In this document: positions 34,646 to 43,705 of the stretch, piece by piece
Position numbering within the stretch: position 1 is the first letter of the stretch
Layout of the letters: each line of letters opens with the position of its first letter
Assembly: GCF_003205875.1 (NCBI RefSeq)
Contig: NZ_PUBZ01000147.1
Coordinates: 62,001 to 126,000 of the forward strand
Length of the DNA: 64,000 nucleotides
Origin: Herpetosiphon llansteffanensis
Lineage (GTDB): Bacteria; Chloroflexota; Chloroflexia; Chloroflexales; Herpetosiphonaceae
Reading direction: 5' to 3'
Program-made: the position numbers and the translations under genes
The notes under the pieces: model-generated
The model's database searches: none
What the model saw: the letters and a program-made list of their open reading frames with translations, nothing else
Told to the model about the DNA's origin: nothing

Positions 34646-35311
34646 TTACTCAGCAAACACAGTTGCGGCATCGGGAACTTGTTTCCAATCAACCAAGAAG
34701 GTTTCGATGCCTTTGTCGGTTAACGGGTGCTTGACCAATTGTTGCAGCACTTTGAATGGCATAGTAGCAACATGCGAGCCAGCCAATGCCGATTGGAGCA
34801 CGTGAACTGGGTGGCGAATTGAAGCTGCCAAAACTTCGGTTTGGATATTGTAATTCTTGAAAATCTGCACAATATCGCGAATCAAAATCATGCCATCTTG
34901 GCCAATATCGTCGAGCCGCCCAAGGAATGGGCTAACGAAGGTTGCGCCAGCTTTGGCGGCCAACAAGGCTTGTGAGGCCGAGAAGACCAAGGTTACGTTA
35001 GTTTTGATGCCTTCGCTGGTCAATTGCTTGACTGCCTTCAAGCCTTCGGCCATCAAGGGTACTTTAACCACAATATTTGGTGCCCATTTGGCCAAAATAC
35101 GGCCTTCGCGGACTATTTCATCGGCTTGCAATGCCACGGTTTCGGCACTGACTGGGCCGGGGCAAATTTCAACAATTTCTAAAACTACATCGCGGAAGTT
35201 GCGGCCTGCTTTTGCTGCCAATGAAGGGTTGGTGGTCACACCATCAACCACGCCCATCGCCACACCTTGGCGAATTTCTTCAACATCAGCAGTATCCAAA
35301 AAGATTTTCAT
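34646..35311 (-). CDS. Transaldolase / fructose-6-phosphate aldolase family
   Basis: The 221-residue product is of the small transaldolase (TalC/FSA) type. [16 protein letters not shown] opens the barrel. DGVTTNPSL is the family motif, and the Schiff-base Lys lies in [29 protein letters not shown] and [13 protein letters not shown] follow. Transaldolase and aldolase members cannot be told apart with certainty by eye. It acts in the pentose phosphate / sugar phosphate pool. The ATG at 35311 has AAGGAG upstream. It is the first gene of the run with pgsA and plsY. Confidence 0.93.
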   Translation of the reverse strand: MKIFLDTADVEEIRQGVAMGVVDGVTTNPSLAAKAGRNFRDVVLEIVEICPGPVSAETVALQADEIVREGRILAKWAPNIVVKVPLMAEGLKAVKQLTSEGIKTNVTLVFSASQALLAAKAGATFVSPFLGRLDDIGQDGMILIRDIVQIFKNYNIQTEVLAASIRHPVHVLQSALAGSHVATMPFKVLQQLVKHPLTDKGIETFLVDWKQVPDAATVFAE

Positions 35312-35505
35312 CCAGTTGCTCCTTTGATTGCCCTGGTTAGAACCTATGCCTCTCATACTTCCTCTTGCATTATAGCAGCATAATGCGCTGCATTATAACT
35401 AGGTAGTTTATATTCTTTAGTTTATAAATTCAGTATCAGGGCTGAGTTTTGGCCTACGCTACTTTGTTATAGTGCCCAAAAGCGTTAATTGTTAGGAGGT
35501 GTGTG

Positions 35506-36123
35506 ATGGGCCGATTTGGCGAAGAACCGCTGGATTTTTTTACCAATGTCTATACTGCTGTGCCGCCGTGGGATGTTGCCATCCCGCAACCAGCCTTGAT
35601 CGACCTGATTAATGCTTTTCCACCGCAAAATCTGGTGCTTGATGTTGGGTGTGGTTCAGGCGATTTGGCAATTGGCTTAGCCCAACTTGGCTACAGTGTT
35701 GTCGGTGTCGATTTTGTGCCAAGCGCGATTGAGCAAGCGCGCGAGAAAGTTGCAGCCTTGCCTGTCGAGGTTGCTCAACGGCTAAGCTTTGAAGTTGGCG
35801 ACGGCCTCAAGCCTTCGTTGTTGCCAAGCAAATTTGGCGCAATCGTCGATACTGGCTTTTATCATTTGTTCAACCATGCTGATAGCGAGCCATTTATTGC
35901 TGATTTAGCCCAAGCGTTGCAACCGCAAGGCCGCTATTATCTCTTGGCGTTTGGGGTTGAATTTGCTAGCGTCAATGTGCCCCGCGCAATTACCGAAGCT
36001 GAAATTCGCAGTCGATTCACTGCTGAGCGTGGTTGGCGCATTTTGGCCTTGCATCCAGCCGAATTTCTCAATCGCGTTGGGCCGCCAGTTGCTTCAGTCG
36101 CCGCGTGTATCGAACGGTTGTAA
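35506..36123 (+). CDS. Class I SAM-dependent methyltransferase
   Basis: The 205-residue product has the SAM-binding motif I VLDVGCGSGDLAIGLAQLG (about 46-64), the acidic end of strand 2 in VVGVDFVPSAIEQA and DTGFYHLFNH as a motif-IV-like stretch. The N-terminus (PPWDVAIPQPAL) resembles thiopurine-methyltransferase-like small-molecule enzymes. The substrate is unknown. The ATG at 35506 has AGGAGG upstream, which decides it over the in-frame GTG just before. It is a single gene followed by a repeat array. Confidence 0.85.
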   Translation: MGRFGEEPLDFFTNVYTAVPPWDVAIPQPALIDLINAFPPQNLVLDVGCGSGDLAIGLAQLGYSVVGVDFVPSAIEQAREKVAALPVEVAQRLSFEVGDGLKPSLLPSKFGAIVDTGFYHLFNHADSEPFIADLAQALQPQGRYYLLAFGVEFASVNVPRAITEAEIRSRFTAERGWRILALHPAEFLNRVGPPVASVAACIERL

Positions 36124-36149
36124 CGGAAGATTCAGTTGTTAGGGGTCAG

Positions 36150-36780
36150 AGGTCAGGAGGGCAGCTTAACCGCGAAGGGCACGAAGGCTTTTTTGGCCAC
36201 GAATTGCACGAATTGCACGAAGGCTAGGTTTTTAGCCACAGATTCCACAGATTCGTTTGATTGATGTTTCCATAGCCAAAAGCCTTTAGCCCATAGCCCT
36301 CCTTCCTCTGCGGCTCTGTGTTAAAAGCAATCCACTTTGAGCCACAGATTCCACAGATTCACTTGATTGATGTTTCCATAGCCAAAAGCCTTTAGCCCAT
36401 AGCCCTCCTTTCTCTGCGCCTCTGCGTTAAAAGCAATCCACTTTGAGCCACAGATTCCACAGATTCACTTGATTGATGTTTCCATAGCCAAAAGCCTTTA
36501 GCCCAAAGCCCTCCTTTCTCTGCGCCTCTGCGTTAAAAGGACTCGCAGGCTTTTTTTCCACGAATTGCCCGAATGGCACGAAGGCTAGGTTTTTAGCCAC
36601 AGATTCCACAGATTCACTTGATTACTGTTCCGATAGCCAAAAGCCTTTAGCCCAAAGCCCTCCTTCCTCTGCGCCGCTACGTTAAAAGTTCGATCCACAA
36701 AGGCTTTTTTAGCCACGAATTGCACGAATTGCACGAATGATTGTTTGATTGCTGTTCCCATAACCAATAGCCTATTGACG
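36150..36780. repeat. 106-bp tandem repeat array with flanking short-word repeats
   Basis: Copies begin with GCCACAGATTCCACAGATTC at 36235, 36341, 36447 and 36596. The first two units are exactly 106 bases; the third is extended to 149 by a CACGAATTGCCCGAATGGCA insert. Each unit reads CACAGATT word, TTGATTGATGTTTCC, ATAGCCAAAAGCC word, then CTCTGCGCCTCTGCGTTAA. Flanks at 36166-36225 and 36700-36745 hold CACGAATTGCACGAATTGCA-type words. No gene is seen in 36124-36839. Confidence 0.9.
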
Positions 36781-36839
36781 GGTAGATTGCAAATACTTGA
36801 TAATCGGTATTGGGTTCAACAGTAAAGCAAGGAGCCGTT

Positions 36840-37178
36840 ATGCCAGAGATGACAACATATGAGCGTGGATTGCAAATTTATCAAGTGTTGATGAGTTTTG
36901 CCTATCAGCGCCACACCCTGACCTATGCAACCTTAGGGAAACTAGTTGGGTTACCACAGCATGGTCTTGCAAGGCATCTCGATCATCTGCTGCGTTATTG
37001 TAAAAATCAGAACCTACCGCCAATTACAATTCTAGTCGTTCGGAAGGCGGAAGGAACTCCTAGCACAGGCTTTCCTTCTGAGACAATGGATCTTGATCAA
37101 GAGCGCGAGCGAGTGTTTGAGTATCCCTGGTTTCGCCAAAAACCTCTAACGATTGAAACCCTCAAAGCATTATCTTAA
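36840..37178 (+). CDS. Small protein with winged-helix-like core, function unknown
   Basis: The 112-residue product is MPEMTTYERGLQIYQVL at its start, then TYATLGKLVGLPQHGLARHL and CKNQNLPPITILVVRKAEGT. The pattern of an HTH-like segment followed by a Leu-Pro-Pro-hydrophobic strand resembles small DNA-binding modules related to the O6-alkylguanine transferase-like fold. There is no Pro-Cys-His-Arg active site. This is a loose resemblance, not an assignment. The ATG at 36840 has AGGAG upstream. The next gene starts 25 bases later, so they may be co-transcribed. Confidence 0.65.
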   Translation: MPEMTTYERGLQIYQVLMSFAYQRHTLTYATLGKLVGLPQHGLARHLDHLLRYCKNQNLPPITILVVRKAEGTPSTGFPSETMDLDQERERVFEYPWFRQKPLTIETLKALS

Positions 37179-37203
37179 ACTTAAAAAGTGAGAGGAGCAG
37201 ATG

Positions 37204-37797
37204 ATGACATGGCTCTATGTTGTGATTGTATGTTTGCTGCTTGGCAGTTTTCTGGTTGTTCGTTTGCTGCGTGCCCGGCGTACAACTGCAACTCTGCAAG
37301 CAACTGAGCAGTTTGCCACTGGATCGCCCTCAACTGAGCAAGTGCTTGCAGAATGGCTTGATCAATCGTTTTCGTCGCAAAATGTTCGTAATGTGGTTGT
37401 GCAAGCAATCGCTAGTTTAAACGCCAATCAAATCTTTGCCTTCTCGTTTATTTGCGATTCTGGATTATGTCTTGGCTTTATCGAACGGACATTTGATGCC
37501 AATAGGCAAGAAACTAGCAAGCATTGCATCTTAATTAACTTATGGACAGAAGTTCCTGAGGCACCGATTGCTCAGTTTAAAATACCCGATCAAGATCAAT
37601 ATGTGGTTTATGGGTATATGCCCAATGATTTTGATCAAATGGCCAAAATCTATTTGGAAAATGGCGAGGTGCTTTATTTCGCGGCTAATTCTGGCTTACA
37701 AGTGAAGGCGTTGCCCTTGACGAATCCAGCACTCAAAGCTCAGATTATCGATGCTAACAAGGTGATGATTAACGAGTATGGATTGCCGCCCCAATAA
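37204..37797 (+). CDS. Hypothetical single-pass membrane protein
   Basis: The 197-residue product has an N-terminal membrane anchor (WLYVVIVCLLLGSFLVVRLL) followed by a basic stop-transfer stretch (RARRTT) and a soluble cytosolic domain. That domain is of mixed composition (FAFSFICDSGLCLGFIERTF, then QYVVYGYMPNDFDQMAKIYL). No family is recognised. The ATG at 37204 has AGGAG six bases upstream, better spaced than the ATG at 37201. Confidence 0.65.
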   Translation: MTWLYVVIVCLLLGSFLVVRLLRARRTTATLQATEQFATGSPSTEQVLAEWLDQSFSSQNVRNVVVQAIASLNANQIFAFSFICDSGLCLGFIERTFDANRQETSKHCILINLWTEVPEAPIAQFKIPDQDQYVVYGYMPNDFDQMAKIYLENGEVLYFAANSGLQVKALPLTNPALKAQIIDANKVMINEYGLPPQ

Positions 37798-37885
37798 TGG
37801 TTAACGACAGTTTGCGAATCGGGCAATAAACTTAAAATTTTGGCCTGCACTAGCTAAACAAAGCATTAGAATCGCCTAAAAACGC

Positions 37886-37913
37886 TTGACATCTCCATAG
37901 TTTGCACTATACT
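37886..37913 (+). promoter_or_regulatory. Promoter of rex
   Basis: A perfect TTGACA (37886-37891) and TATACT (37908-37913) have a 16-base spacer. A TTCACAA half-site overlaps the 3' side and could be part of an autoregulatory Rex site, but only half is visible. Confidence 0.7.
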
Positions 37914-38022
37914 TCACAATATCAATTGAGATGCGCAATGCAGCGCCAGCCTCGTTTGAGCAGCCTCAACGGTGCTTGGCCAGAGCGGCTCGTTTTGTGG
38001 TGTTTCCAAAGGAGTGTGCGGG

Positions 38023-38682
38023 ATGGACATCTCCCCCAACGCAATTCCCGATGTTGTAGTGCGGCGATTGCCAATTTACGCACGTAGCCTGAGTTATTTG
38101 GCCGAAGAAGGTGTTCGCTCAGTTTCCTCGCAAGAGTTGGGGGAACGCATTGGGGTAACTGCCGCGCAAATTCGCAAAGATCTTTCCTATTTTGGTGAAT
38201 TTGGCAAACAGGGCATTGGCTATAACGTCGAGTATTTGCTGGGCCATATTCGGCGAATTTTGGGTTTGCACGAAGTTTGGCCAGTGGTGCTGGTTGGGGT
38301 CGGGCCGCTTGGCCAGGCAATTGCTCGCTACGAGGGCTTTCGCTCGCGAGGCATCGATATTATTGGGGTTTTCGATAACGATGCCTCAAAAATTGGCTTG
38401 CAATTAGGCCGCAATACTGTTCAGCCCGATTCTGATTTGCCCAGGATTTTGAAAGAACATGGCATTCGTTTGGCAATTGTGGCAGTGCCAGCTGTGCGCG
38501 CCCAAGAAGTCGTCGATGTGTTGGTCGAAAATGGCGTGCAAGGTATTTTGAACTATGCGCCGGTGGTCGTGCAAACGCCGGAGAATGTTTGGGTACGGCA
38601 TATCGACCCCGTGGCCTTGCTGCATAGCATGACCTATTATCTCTCGCGCGAAGACGAACACCACGCGATGAACGAGCATTGA
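38023..38682 (+). CDS. rex: Redox-sensing transcriptional repressor Rex
   Basis: This repressor senses the NADH/NAD ratio and controls respiratory and fermentative genes. In the 219-residue product the winged helix comes first ([20 protein letters not shown], then [20 protein letters not shown]). A Rossmann domain follows, with [19 protein letters not shown] as the NADH-binding motif and VGVFDND-like [13 protein letters not shown]. The C-terminal domain-swap helix is at [11 protein letters not shown]. The ATG at 38023 has AAAGGAG upstream; longer in-frame starts are not needed. Confidence 0.96.
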   Translation: MDISPNAIPDVVVRRLPIYARSLSYLAEEGVRSVSSQELGERIGVTAAQIRKDLSYFGEFGKQGIGYNVEYLLGHIRRILGLHEVWPVVLVGVGPLGQAIARYEGFRSRGIDIIGVFDNDASKIGLQLGRNTVQPDSDLPRILKEHGIRLAIVAVPAVRAQEVVDVLVENGVQGILNYAPVVVQTPENVWVRHIDPVALLHSMTYYLSREDEHHAMNEH

Positions 38683-38704
38683 GCCAACACCTAGCGTTGG
38701 CTCA
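38680..38704. terminator. Hairpin between convergent rex and regulator genes
   Basis: TGAGCCAAC pairs with GTTGGCTCA and overlaps both stop codons. There is no T-run on either side. Confidence 0.5.
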
Positions 38705-39494
38705 GCAAAATCGCTAATTGCTGCAAAAGCTGTTCAATTTGGCTCTCAAGTTTGCGTCGACCTAGCCCTAAACGGCCAGCGATGGTTTGTTGGGCAACTC
38801 CATGCAGTAAAAGCCCCAACAAACGCGCCTGATCGCTTTCCAGCAACGGTAAGCATGAGCGCAAGGCAACATGGGCGGCGGTTGCCCCACCAAATTCGTG
38901 TTGCAAACCAATGCCTGCTTGCCGCCCTTGCTCGCCCACATGAAACCCCGTCGTTAGCACCGCCAAAAGATTGCGCACGTCGTCGATATTCCACAAACGC
39001 GGGGCTGGGCGCTGCTGTAACTCCAATAAATTCAGCACATCAAGCTGGCCTTGGCGAAACGCCACAGCGCTAATTTCATCGCTCAGCGCAGGCACTGGCT
39101 GGGTGATTAATTCGGCTAGCCATTGAGCTTTAAGCGGAGTTAATGGTTTGCTCAGCACTGCGCTACAGCCAGTTGCCAGCGCCGCCCACTCACGCTGTGG
39201 ATTGAGTTCGCTGCTAATTGCCACTAGCTGCACTGGCGCATGGCGACCTTGGGCCACTGCATCGCTAATTGCTGCTGCCAGCACCGTGCCCTCTAAACGC
39301 GGAAAACTGGGGTCGGGTAATTTAATATCGAGCAAGCCCAACATTGGTTGCGTGGTTTGATCGTGCTCAAACCATTGCCAAGCTTGGCGAATTGAGCGCC
39401 AAATGGTTACTTCAAAGCCAGCTTCTTGCAACAGCAACTCAGCTAAGGTTGCATGAACGTCGCTATCTTCGACCACAAATGCTCGATATTGCAC
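38691..39494 (-). CDS. Response regulator with LuxR-like C-terminal helix-turn-helix
   Basis: The 267-residue product has a complete receiver domain: VVEDSD at the N-terminus, phospho-Asp in GLLDIKLPD and the conserved Lys in VLSKPLTPL. After a linker of about 100 residues it ends with LLGLLLHGVAQQTIAGRLGL and GRRKLESQIEQLL, which fits a GerE/LuxR-type DNA-binding helix pair. The start is GTG at 39494. Its AGGAGG site lies inside the last codons of the kinase upstream, so the two are translationally coupled. It is the likely output of the kinase at 39497. Confidence 0.85.
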   Translation of the reverse strand: MQYRAFVVEDSDVHATLAELLLQEAGFEVTIWRSIRQAWQWFEHDQTTQPMLGLLDIKLPDPSFPRLEGTVLAAAISDAVAQGRHAPVQLVAISSELNPQREWAALATGCSAVLSKPLTPLKAQWLAELITQPVPALSDEISAVAFRQGQLDVLNLLELQQRPAPRLWNIDDVRNLLAVLTTGFHVGEQGRQAGIGLQHEFGGATAAHVALRSCLPLLESDQARLLGLLLHGVAQQTIAGRLGLGRRKLESQIEQLLQQLAILLSQR

Positions 39495-39496
39495 CG

Positions 39497-41095
39497 CTAA
39501 ATCCTCCTAGAACGCTCGCTTCGTGGCAATTGAATGCAGGCCCAAGCCCCTTGGCGATTTTCCAATTGTAGGCTGGCCCCAATTAAGCTTAGATTGGCCA
39601 AAACGCCACGTAAGCCAAAACCATAGCCCTCGCCAGTGCTGCTGCTTGGTTCTAAATTAAGCACATGTTGCGGAAAGCCCGACCCATTATCGTGAATCAG
39701 AATATTGATGGATGCTGCCTGGAGTTCAATGCTTAAACTCAGCTGATCGCCACCATGATCAAGGCTATTTTTCAAGAGATTATACAGTGCCCGCCCAAGT
39801 AAACGCTGGTTGGTATGGGCCTGAATTGGTTGCAGCGTCGCTTGAATTTGCGGTTTGTTGGCTTTTTGGGCGAAAGCAGCGCTGGCTTCTAAACGGGCAA
39901 TTTCGGCACTACAGATTTCAGCCAAATTCACCGGAGTTTGTTGCAGCATGGCCTTGGTTTGAGCGCGAGCAATATCCAATAGATCGTGCATTTGCTGGCC
40001 AATATCTTCAATTTGCACTCGCAATAAATTCCATAATTGCATGCGTTGCGGTTGCCGCTCCAACACATTGATCAAGCCTGTGGCTCCATCAATTGGTGAA
40101 CGCAGATCGTGAATTGAGGAGCGCAGCAGTTCGCGCAGAAATTCGGCCTCGTCGCGTGCATGGGTTGCCTCGCGTCGCGCTTGTTCAAGCCGAAGCGAAA
40201 GCTGTTGGGCTTCGCTCATCTCAACGCTGATGCGTAGCAGCAATAGTGGCAGCAGCAAAAGGGCAAAATTTAGCTCGCCAGTGGCAATTGTAAAGCCCAA
40301 GCCACCCAAAAAAATCACATACGGAATGCTGCGTTTGGCTAGCGTATCGATGCTTAGTTGATTGCTGAGTGGGCTAGTATCGTTGGGATGAATTGCCGCT
40401 GCTTGGGCCAAAATCAGCCAAGCGACACAATATAACGCGCCGATAGGTAACACAACTAATTTGCTGCGGTCGAAAATCCACCCCAAATCAACCAAACTCA
40501 AGGCCAAAATGCCGCTGCTGAGCTGGTGAAATAAGGCTTGCCAGCGCTTCGGCTGTTGCTGTCGAATCAGATCAAGCGCGTAGAGCAACGAGAGATCGGC
40601 CCCAACGAACAGTCCATCGTACCAAGCAACGTTAGGCACAACTTGGCGAATCGCAATCGTGGTAATAATCATCAAGCCAACGCTCAAGCCAAACCAATCG
40701 AGCGCAATACTACTGCGGCGGCGCTGGCTAAATGGCAGGCTCACAAAAAACGCCCCAGCCATCACCACGGTTGGCACATAGACAATAATTGGCAGCACAA
40801 CCTGGCTGAGGCCTTTGATGCTGGTGAGCGAGCCACCCAAGCTGCGATACAGTGCCAACATGCCCCATTGTAAGGCCAAAATCCGCCAGCCTTTGGCCAA
40901 CGCCGAATGTGGGCGCTGGATGGCAGGCAACCAAAAACGCCCGACACAGACCAGCAAAATAAGCACCTCAACCAAACGACTGGTTGCGCCTGATCGTTTG
41001 CCAAGTTCGGGCCAGATTAGGGCCGCAGCCAAGTAAAGAAGCGCCGCCGCATACCACCAACGGCTATATAACCAGCGATGCCAGCGTTCATGCAT
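39497..41095 (-). CDS. Membrane sensor histidine kinase
   Basis: The 532-residue product has eight or so membrane helices in residues 10-290 and then a helical linker. The phospho-His is in SSIHDLRSPIDGATG (H329). The ATPase domain shows NLLKNSLDHGG, HDNGSGFP and GYGFGLRGVLANLSL. The N-terminal region has no recognised sensor domain. I chose the ATG at 41095 (MHERWHRWLYSRWW), though no clear ribosome site is seen. The frame above it runs through an intergenic C-rich repeat and should not be annotated as protein. It is coupled to the response regulator downstream. Confidence 0.88.
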   Translation of the reverse strand: MHERWHRWLYSRWWYAAALLYLAAALIWPELGKRSGATSRLVEVLILLVCVGRFWLPAIQRPHSALAKGWRILALQWGMLALYRSLGGSLTSIKGLSQVVLPIIVYVPTVVMAGAFFVSLPFSQRRRSSIALDWFGLSVGLMIITTIAIRQVVPNVAWYDGLFVGADLSLLYALDLIRQQQPKRWQALFHQLSSGILALSLVDLGWIFDRSKLVVLPIGALYCVAWLILAQAAAIHPNDTSPLSNQLSIDTLAKRSIPYVIFLGGLGFTIATGELNFALLLLPLLLLRISVEMSEAQQLSLRLEQARREATHARDEAEFLRELLRSSIHDLRSPIDGATGLINVLERQPQRMQLWNLLRVQIEDIGQQMHDLLDIARAQTKAMLQQTPVNLAEICSAEIARLEASAAFAQKANKPQIQATLQPIQAHTNQRLLGRALYNLLKNSLDHGGDQLSLSIELQAASINILIHDNGSGFPQHVLNLEPSSSTGEGYGFGLRGVLANLSLIGASLQLENRQGAWACIQLPRSERSRRI

Positions 41096-41139
41096 ATGGC
41101 GATTGTACGCGAGGCGAGCGCTTGAGGCAATTGGGATTA

Positions 41140-41343
41140 TTGTTCCCTCACCCCAATAAGGGTAGGTTTTTTGCGATTGGTCGGCTGTGGAGCGTTGCCT
41201 CACCCCCCAACCCCCTCGCCCACTGGACGCGGGCGAGGGGGAGCTGCCGTTTTGTAGCACGCATTGCGGCTGAACTATTAAAGTAAAGCCCCTCGCCCGC
41301 GCCACGGGAGAGGGGTTGGGGTGAGGGGTCTTTACTTTAATAG
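41140..41343. repeat. C-rich dispersed repeat and 69-bp inverted-repeat element
   Basis: The words CCTCACCCC and CCAACCCCCTCGCCC occur at 41145-41155 and 41198-41225, and in reverse at 41289-41329. The second block is enclosed by perfect 14-base inverted ends, CTATTAAAGTAAAG at 41275-41288 and its complement at 41330-41343. That makes a compact 69-base element. No gene is seen in 41096-41393. Confidence 0.75.
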
Positions 41344-41393
41344 AGAATTTGGGGCCGTTGGGCGAATTGAGGTTTGGTATATGCAAGCACCAT

Positions 41394-41714
41394 TCACGAA
41401 AGATAGCCACCGCCCAAGGGTGCTTGCTCGATCAATGCTTGGCTGATTGCCCAATCGAAAAAGCTGTGCAAGGCTGCTTTGGCAACTTCGCGTTCAGCAA
41501 GACTGAGGCTGCTCAAATAAGCCTGTACCCAATAGGTCGAAATGCTATCGAGTTCGTTGGGATAGCCGCTATCGAGCCAGCGCTGGGCAAAATCGTCGAG
41601 ATATTCGTTGTAATCGGCGGCGAGTTGCGGGCGGGTGCGCACCAAGGTTCCGCTAAAACTATCTAAAGCGCCCAACAACGTGCGTTCGTGAACCAAAAAT
41701 TCTTGCATGGTCAT
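41394..41714 (-). CDS. Small hypothetical protein
   Basis: The 106-residue product (MTMQEFLVHERTLLGALDSF, ending APLGGGYLS) is acidic and probably all-helical. It has conserved-looking aromatic residues (YNEYLDDFAQRWLDSGYP, then SFFDWAISQ). No motif is recognised. The ATG at 41714 has GGAG eight bases upstream. It follows the PhoX gene on the same strand, beyond that gene's terminator-like hairpin. Confidence 0.6.
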   Translation of the reverse strand: MTMQEFLVHERTLLGALDSFSGTLVRTRPQLAADYNEYLDDFAQRWLDSGYPNELDSISTYWVQAYLSSLSLAEREVAKAALHSFFDWAISQALIEQAPLGGGYLS

Positions 41715-41727
41715 GGCTAAACTCCCA

Positions 41728-41767
41728 AATCAAACCAAGGCGCAGCCCACGGCGTTGGAGGCTGCGC
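41728..41767 (-). terminator. Terminator of the PhoX gene
   Basis: On the minus strand GCGCAGCC pairs with GGCTGCGC, followed by CTTGGTTTGATTT. Confidence 0.6.
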
Positions 41768-41786
41768 TCTAGCTGCGATCTTTTTT

Positions 41787-43550
41787 CTAGCGTTTGAAGC
41801 CAGTAATGGCGACAACCCCTGAACGTGGTACTTCGTTGCCACCGATTGGCCAGTGGCTGCTCAATTCGCTCAGGCTCTTCGATTCTTCGCCTGGGTGTTG
41901 AATTGAGAGGAACAGGGTGCGGCCATCAGGCGACCAGCATGGCCCGGTTAGCTCGCATTCAACTGGCCCTGAGGCAAATTGGAAGGCGATGCCTGCATCG
42001 GGGCCGCTGGTGCGGAAGAAAAACAGACCGTTGTTGCCTTGGAATTTGTAGATGCCTTTGTTGGTGCGTGATGATGAGATGTCGGTTACCATCCACAAAT
42101 TGCCTTCGCCGTCGAACACCAAGTTGTCGGGCGATGAGAAGCCGCTTTGCGAGCCACCAACTGCAAAGATGCTCCAATCGAAGCTCATCGCGGCGGGGTT
42201 GCCATCGGTTTCGGCTAAGCGCACAATTTGGCCGTGGAAGTTGCCGTGGCCAGTGTTGTTGGTCAAAGCAATATAAACGCTGCCGTCGAGTGGGTGAATT
42301 TCAATATCTTCTGGGCGATCAACGGGCGTGGCTTTGAGCACCATGGCAGCAGCTTGGGCATCGGCCAGTACATCTGCTTGCGAGGTAAAGAGCAAATTGC
42401 CTTTGCTATCTTTGGCGCTTTGCAAGGCGCTTTGGCTGTTGTAATCGAGCAAAATCCATTTGCCATTGGCAAAGTCGGCGGCGTAGAGTTGGCCGCTTTC
42501 GAGAATTTGCATATTGCCTGGGCGATCAGCCAAGTTGGTCAATTTGCGTTCGGCCACAAATTTATAGACACATGAATCGGCTTTGTCGTCGCCCATATAG
42601 GCCACAACTGTGCCGTCGCCGCCAACGCGCACGGCCACATTTTCGTGGCGGAAGCGGCCCAAGGCGGTGTGCTTGCGTGGCGTGCTATTTTTATCGAATG
42701 GGTCAACTTCGACGACCCAGCCATAGTGGCGCTTGGCATAGATTTCTGGCTCCCAGCCGTAGCCGGTTGGGGCTGCGTTGGGATAATCTTGGAAGTTTTC
42801 TTCGCAGCTCAGCGCCGTTCCCCAAGGCGTTACGCCACCTGAACAATTGCCAAGTGAGCCAATCGCGATTGGGCCGCCATCGATGTTGGCAGCAGGGCCA
42901 GTCAGGGTAATTGGCGTGGTTGCGTCGATGCGGCGATTGTGGGCGGCATCGCTTTGGTCGAAATACCAACGGCCATCGCTGTTGCGCTTGACCCGAATCA
43001 CGCTCATGCCAACCATATGCTTTTCGGCATTGATTTGATCGCTCGATTTTGCACCCGAGCCAGTGTAGCCCGAGATAAACATGGGGTTGATATATTCGTG
43101 GTTGACCAGCAACAAGCCATCATTGCTCGATAAATCGCTGCGGGTAAAGCCAAATTGAGGCCGAGTTTGGTCGAGGCCTTTTTCGAGCATATCGATTGGG
43201 AAGAAGGCCAAGAAGTCGGCATTTTCGCCAAACATGCTGCCGTTGCCCATATCGTGGCCGCGGTGGGCCAACAAATCGTAGCGAAAACCTTCGGGCAAAA
43301 TCAAATCGTCGGCAGTGCTGGTGCCGATTGGCTTGAATGGCAAGGAACCTTGGGCTTGGCGTTGGGCCAAGGCTGGGGCCGACATTGGAGCGTTATATTG
43401 GGCAGCTTCAGCAGTTTGCAGATCTAACGGCAAGGCTGCAACCGCAGCGGCAGCAGCACCAGTCGCAACAAGGCTCCGGCGATTAATCCGACGTTCTAAT
43501 AAATCGTGCCAAATACTTTTGCGCTCTGCACGCTGATCATGGCTGGTCAT
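41787..43550 (-). CDS. PhoX-family phosphatase, Tat-exported (DUF839)
   Basis: The 587-residue product has a twin-arginine signal (RRINRRSLVATGAAAAAVAA at about 23-42). The PhoX/DUF839 motifs are visible: LPEGFRYDLLAHRGHDMGNG, LLVNHEYINP, NCSGGVTPWGTALSCEENFQ, RHENVAVRVGGDGTVVAYMG, RPEDIEIHPLDGSVYIALTN and ISSSRTNKGIYKFQGN. Known PhoX enzymes are periplasmic alkaline phosphatases that use Ca and Fe, so it probably releases phosphate from organic esters outside the membrane. The ATG at 43550 has GGAGGG upstream. No clear Pho box was found. Confidence 0.92.
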   Translation of the reverse strand: MTSHDQRAERKSIWHDLLERRINRRSLVATGAAAAAVAALPLDLQTAEAAQYNAPMSAPALAQRQAQGSLPFKPIGTSTADDLILPEGFRYDLLAHRGHDMGNGSMFGENADFLAFFPIDMLEKGLDQTRPQFGFTRSDLSSNDGLLLVNHEYINPMFISGYTGSGAKSSDQINAEKHMVGMSVIRVKRNSDGRWYFDQSDAAHNRRIDATTPITLTGPAANIDGGPIAIGSLGNCSGGVTPWGTALSCEENFQDYPNAAPTGYGWEPEIYAKRHYGWVVEVDPFDKNSTPRKHTALGRFRHENVAVRVGGDGTVVAYMGDDKADSCVYKFVAERKLTNLADRPGNMQILESGQLYAADFANGKWILLDYNSQSALQSAKDSKGNLLFTSQADVLADAQAAAMVLKATPVDRPEDIEIHPLDGSVYIALTNNTGHGNFHGQIVRLAETDGNPAAMSFDWSIFAVGGSQSGFSSPDNLVFDGEGNLWMVTDISSSRTNKGIYKFQGNNGLFFFRTSGPDAGIAFQFASGPVECELTGPCWSPDGRTLFLSIQHPGEESKSLSELSSHWPIGGNEVPRSGVVAITGFKR

Positions 43551-43666
43551 GAAAATCCCTCCAACTTGGCAACACACCATTCTTCAACTGGACACAGCCG
43601 CTAGTCTAGCCACGCCATGTCAAGCCCAACTCATCAGTATGTAAAGATCAGATTAAGAAATGAGGG

Positions 43667-43675
43667 TGCTATAAT
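43667..43675 (+). promoter_or_regulatory. Extended -10 promoter of def
   Basis: TGC-TATAAT (43667-43675) is a full extended -10 element, with no clear -35. It lies about 30 bases before the ATG of def. Confidence 0.5.
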
Positions 43676-43705
43676 GAACGCTAGCAACAATAAGGAGGTT
43701 ATCCC

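Noticed and set aside
35365-35400. Pair of TATAAT sequences upstream of the transaldolase gene as a promoter
   Set aside because: No acceptable -35 element at the right distance. The repeated TATAATGC words form a palindrome and may be coincidental.
36235-36700. CRISPR array
   Set aside because: Units are 106 bases and nearly identical throughout, with no short constant repeat and unique spacers. No cas genes are seen.
41096-41410. N-terminal extension of the 39497 kinase
   Set aside because: It would translate the C-rich dispersed repeat and the inverted-repeat element (Pro/Ser/Gly-rich sequence). The membrane domain starts after the ATG at 41095.
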